Shown: piece by piece, positions 17,166-18,030 of the stretch
Layout of the letters: each line of letters starts with the position of its first letter
How positions within the stretch are numbered: the first letter of the stretch is position 1
DNA from: Burkholderiales bacterium UBA954
GTDB taxonomy: Bacteria; Pseudomonadota; Gammaproteobacteria; Burkholderiales; Burkholderiaceae_A
Direction of reading: 5' to 3'
Length of the DNA: 18,030 bases
NCBI GenBank assembly: GCA_002293155.1
Contig: DBCQ01000025.1
Location: 6,334 to 24,363, forward strand
Notes under the pieces: generated by a model
The model's database searches: none
Told to the model about the DNA's origin: nothing
The model's input: the letters and a program-made list of their open reading frames with translations, nothing else
Translations under genes and position numbers: made by a program

Positions 17166-17201
17166 CTCGCGCTCCTTTCGTGGGGAAGGGTTCGCGAGCG
17201 C
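17163..17201 (-). promoter_or_regulatory. ahcY: Expression platform: ahcY Shine-Dalgarno and its sequestering stem
   Basis: On the minus strand the Shine-Dalgarno AAAGGAG spans 17178-17172 and the ATG 17165-17163. GAGCGC at 17174-17169 begins inside the Shine-Dalgarno and is the exact complement of GCGCTC at 17201-17196, which is also the 3' strand of the riboswitch pseudoknot. CTCGCG just downstream can likewise pair with CGCGAG next to the ATG. Without ligand these pairings should hide the ribosome site; with SAH bound, GCGCTC is held in the aptamer and the site is free. The complementarity is seen directly; the switching is inferred. Confidence 0.65.
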
Positions 17202-17263
17202 CGTTGCAACAGTGAGCCACTCAAGCCTGGGAAGAGGTTCTTCTCGCAGCGCCCCTTAAGTGG
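17196..17263 (-). promoter_or_regulatory. S-adenosylhomocysteine (SAH) riboswitch aptamer
   Basis: Reading the minus strand, P1 is CCACTTAAG (17263-17255) with CTTGAGTGG (17225-17217): nine pairs, one a G-U wobble. Directly inside P1 come the conserved GGGCGCTGC and, after a short hairpin (GAAGA, loop ACC, TCTTC), the conserved CCAGG. After P1 the strand reads GCAACGGCGCTC, the conserved 3' element. GGGCGC (17254-17249) pairs with GCGCTC (17201-17196) to form the pseudoknot, with one G-U. Order and conserved bases match the known SAH riboswitch class of beta- and gammaproteobacteria, which activates ahcY when SAH accumulates. It sits 30 bases upstream of the ahcY ATG, after the metK terminator. 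Class assignment is strong by eye; a covariance-model scan would settle it. Confidence 0.9.
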
Positions 17264-17270
17264 ACCGAAA

Positions 17271-17299
17271 AGTTTAATTCAATCGAGGGATTTTTAAAA
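17271..17299 (-). promoter_or_regulatory. Candidate promoter for the riboswitch-ahcY-metF transcript
   Basis: On the minus strand TAAACT (17276-17271) resembles a -10 box (4 of 6 matches) and TTTTAA (17299-17294) a poor -35 (3 of 6), with a 17-base spacer. Transcription would begin near 17264, right at the 5' edge of riboswitch P1, which is what makes the weak match credible. The -35 would overlap the T-tract of the metK terminator. Confidence 0.35.
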
Positions 17300-17320
17300 G
17301 AGCCGGGGCTCGCACCCCGG
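17296..17320 (-). terminator. Rho-independent terminator downstream of metK
   Basis: The minus strand reads CCGGGGT, a GCGA tetraloop, then GCCCCGG (17320-17303): seven pairs including one G-U and capped by a stable GNRA-type loop. CTCTTTT follows. The stem begins six bases past the metK stop codon. It should end metK transcription and insulate the riboswitch-controlled ahcY-metF unit, though the T-tract is short. Confidence 0.75.
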
Positions 17321-17326
17321 GCAGTT

Positions 17327-18030
17327 CTACAGACCTGCAGCCGCCCGTAACGCGGCAGCGCGATCGGTTTTCTCCCAAGTGAATTCTGGCAGTTCTCGGC
17401 CGAAGTGACCATAGGCGGCCGTCTTTTCGTAGATTGGACGCAACAGATCCAACATCTGAATAATGCCCTTGGGACGAAGATCAAAGACATCTTGAACCGC
17501 TTTTGCGATCTTCTCATCGGACACCAGGCCGGTACCCTCTGTGGTGACCATTACCGAGGTAGGTCGCGCGACACCAATGGCATAACTGACCTGAATGAGC
17601 GCCTTCTTGGCAAGCCCTGCCGCCACAATATTCTTTGCGACGTAACGGCCTGCATAGGCAGCAGAGCGGTCGACCTTGGAGGGGTCTTTCCCTGAGAATG
17701 CACCGCCTCCGTGAAGGGCGGATCCACCATAGGTGTCCACAATAATCTTGCGGCCGGTCAGGCCACAGTCACCCTGCGGCCCGCCGATCACAAACCGACC
17801 GGTTGGATTCACAAGGTAATTGATCTCGCCTTTAACAAGAGCCTTTGGCAGCACCGGCTTGATGATTTCTTCAATCACCGCTTCCCGTAAGGTCTCAAGC
17901 GAGATATCGGGCGAATGCTGTGTTGATAAGACAACGGTGTCGATGCGATCGGGTTTTCCGTCGACATAGCGCAGCGTGATCTGGCTTTTTGCATCAGGCC
18001 GTAGCCAGGGCAGACGTCCGTCTCTGCGCA
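17327..18030 (-). CDS. metK: S-adenosylmethionine synthetase, C-terminal part (start beyond window)
   Basis: MetK makes SAM from methionine and ATP. The 233 codons visible are the C-terminal 60% or so of the usual about 385-390 residues. The frame runs open through the right edge, beginning [20 protein letters not shown], so a GTG at 17878 is internal and not the start. Recognisable segments are [26 protein letters not shown], the family signature [71 protein letters not shown] and the WEKTDRA tail. A strong hairpin terminator follows the stop at once. Its neighbourhood with ahcY and metF places SAM synthesis, SAH removal and methyl-donor supply side by side. Confidence 0.98.
   Translation of the reverse strand, partial: RRDGRLPWLRPDAKSQITLRYVDGKPDRIDTVVLSTQHSPDISLETLREAVIEEIIKPVLPKALVKGEINYLVNPTGRFVIGGPQGDCGLTGRKIIVDTYGGSALHGGGAFSGKDPSKVDRSAAYAGRYVAKNIVAAGLAKKALIQVSYAIGVARPTSVMVTTEGTGLVSDEKIAKAVQDVFDLRPKGIIQMLDLLRPIYEKTAAYGHFGRELPEFTWEKTDRAAALRAAAGL

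Noticed and set aside
17327..17878. metK read as a short gene starting at GTG 17878
   Set aside because: The frame continues to the window edge with clearly conserved MetK sequence ([16 protein letters not shown]), so the GTG is internal.

Overview
This window looks like a chromosomal housekeeping region from a betaproteobacterium, most likely order Burkholderiales. The basis is gene content and order, not a search: a lytic transglycosylase / NDUFA9-like epimerase / cca run, a folB-ttcA block leading towards ubiB, glmU and glmS, and an S-adenosylhomocysteine (SAH) riboswitch in front of ahcY-metF. By eye the GC content is moderate (mid-50s percent) and even. I see no tRNA or rRNA genes, insertion sequences, phage genes or CRISPR arrays. 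Coding density is very high, and no gene-free stretch exceeds about 170 bases.

Layout, left to right. Positions 1-8777 are all minus-strand, so transcription runs right to left: a pteridine-reductase-like SDR, folB, ttcA, ubiB, a sodium:solute symporter, glmU, glmS and the start of a universal stress protein cut by the left edge. Spacings are short (7-84 bases), with one ATGA overlap (symporter/glmU). A MidA/NDUFAF7-type methyltransferase gene (8812-10005, plus) diverges from this block and ends tail-to-tail inside the 3' end of cca. Minus-strand cca, an NDUFA9-like epimerase and a soluble lytic transglycosylase (9994-14227) form the next cluster. The 5-formyltetrahydrofolate cyclo-ligase gene (14294-14866, plus) diverges from it and overlaps the end of metF. 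The right end is metF, ahcY, an SAH riboswitch, a metK terminator and partial metK, all minus-strand.

Functional themes. (1) Methyl cycle and one-carbon supply: MetK makes SAM, AhcY clears SAH, MetF makes 5-methyl-THF for methionine regeneration, and the cyclo-ligase returns 5-formyl-THF to the pool; folB and the adjacent SDR belong to pterin/folate synthesis. (2) Cell envelope: GlmS and GlmU make UDP-GlcNAc, and Slt cleaves peptidoglycan. (3) Respiration: UbiB (ubiquinone) plus homologues of two complex I accessory proteins, NDUFAF7 and NDUFA9. (4) tRNA maturation: TtcA and Cca.

I found no convincing undescribed multi-gene system. The most informative non-coding element is the SAH riboswitch at 17196-17263. 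Its pseudoknot 3' strand is perfectly complementary to a segment overlapping the ahcY Shine-Dalgarno, giving a readable ON-switch mechanism. Other points worth checking are a Cca whose HD motif appears degenerate and which has no ATG start, a triple GC-rich alternating repeat in the symporter leader, two A8 tracts in a Lys/Asn/Gln-rich linker of the transglycosylase, and the pairing of two complex I accessory homologues around cca.
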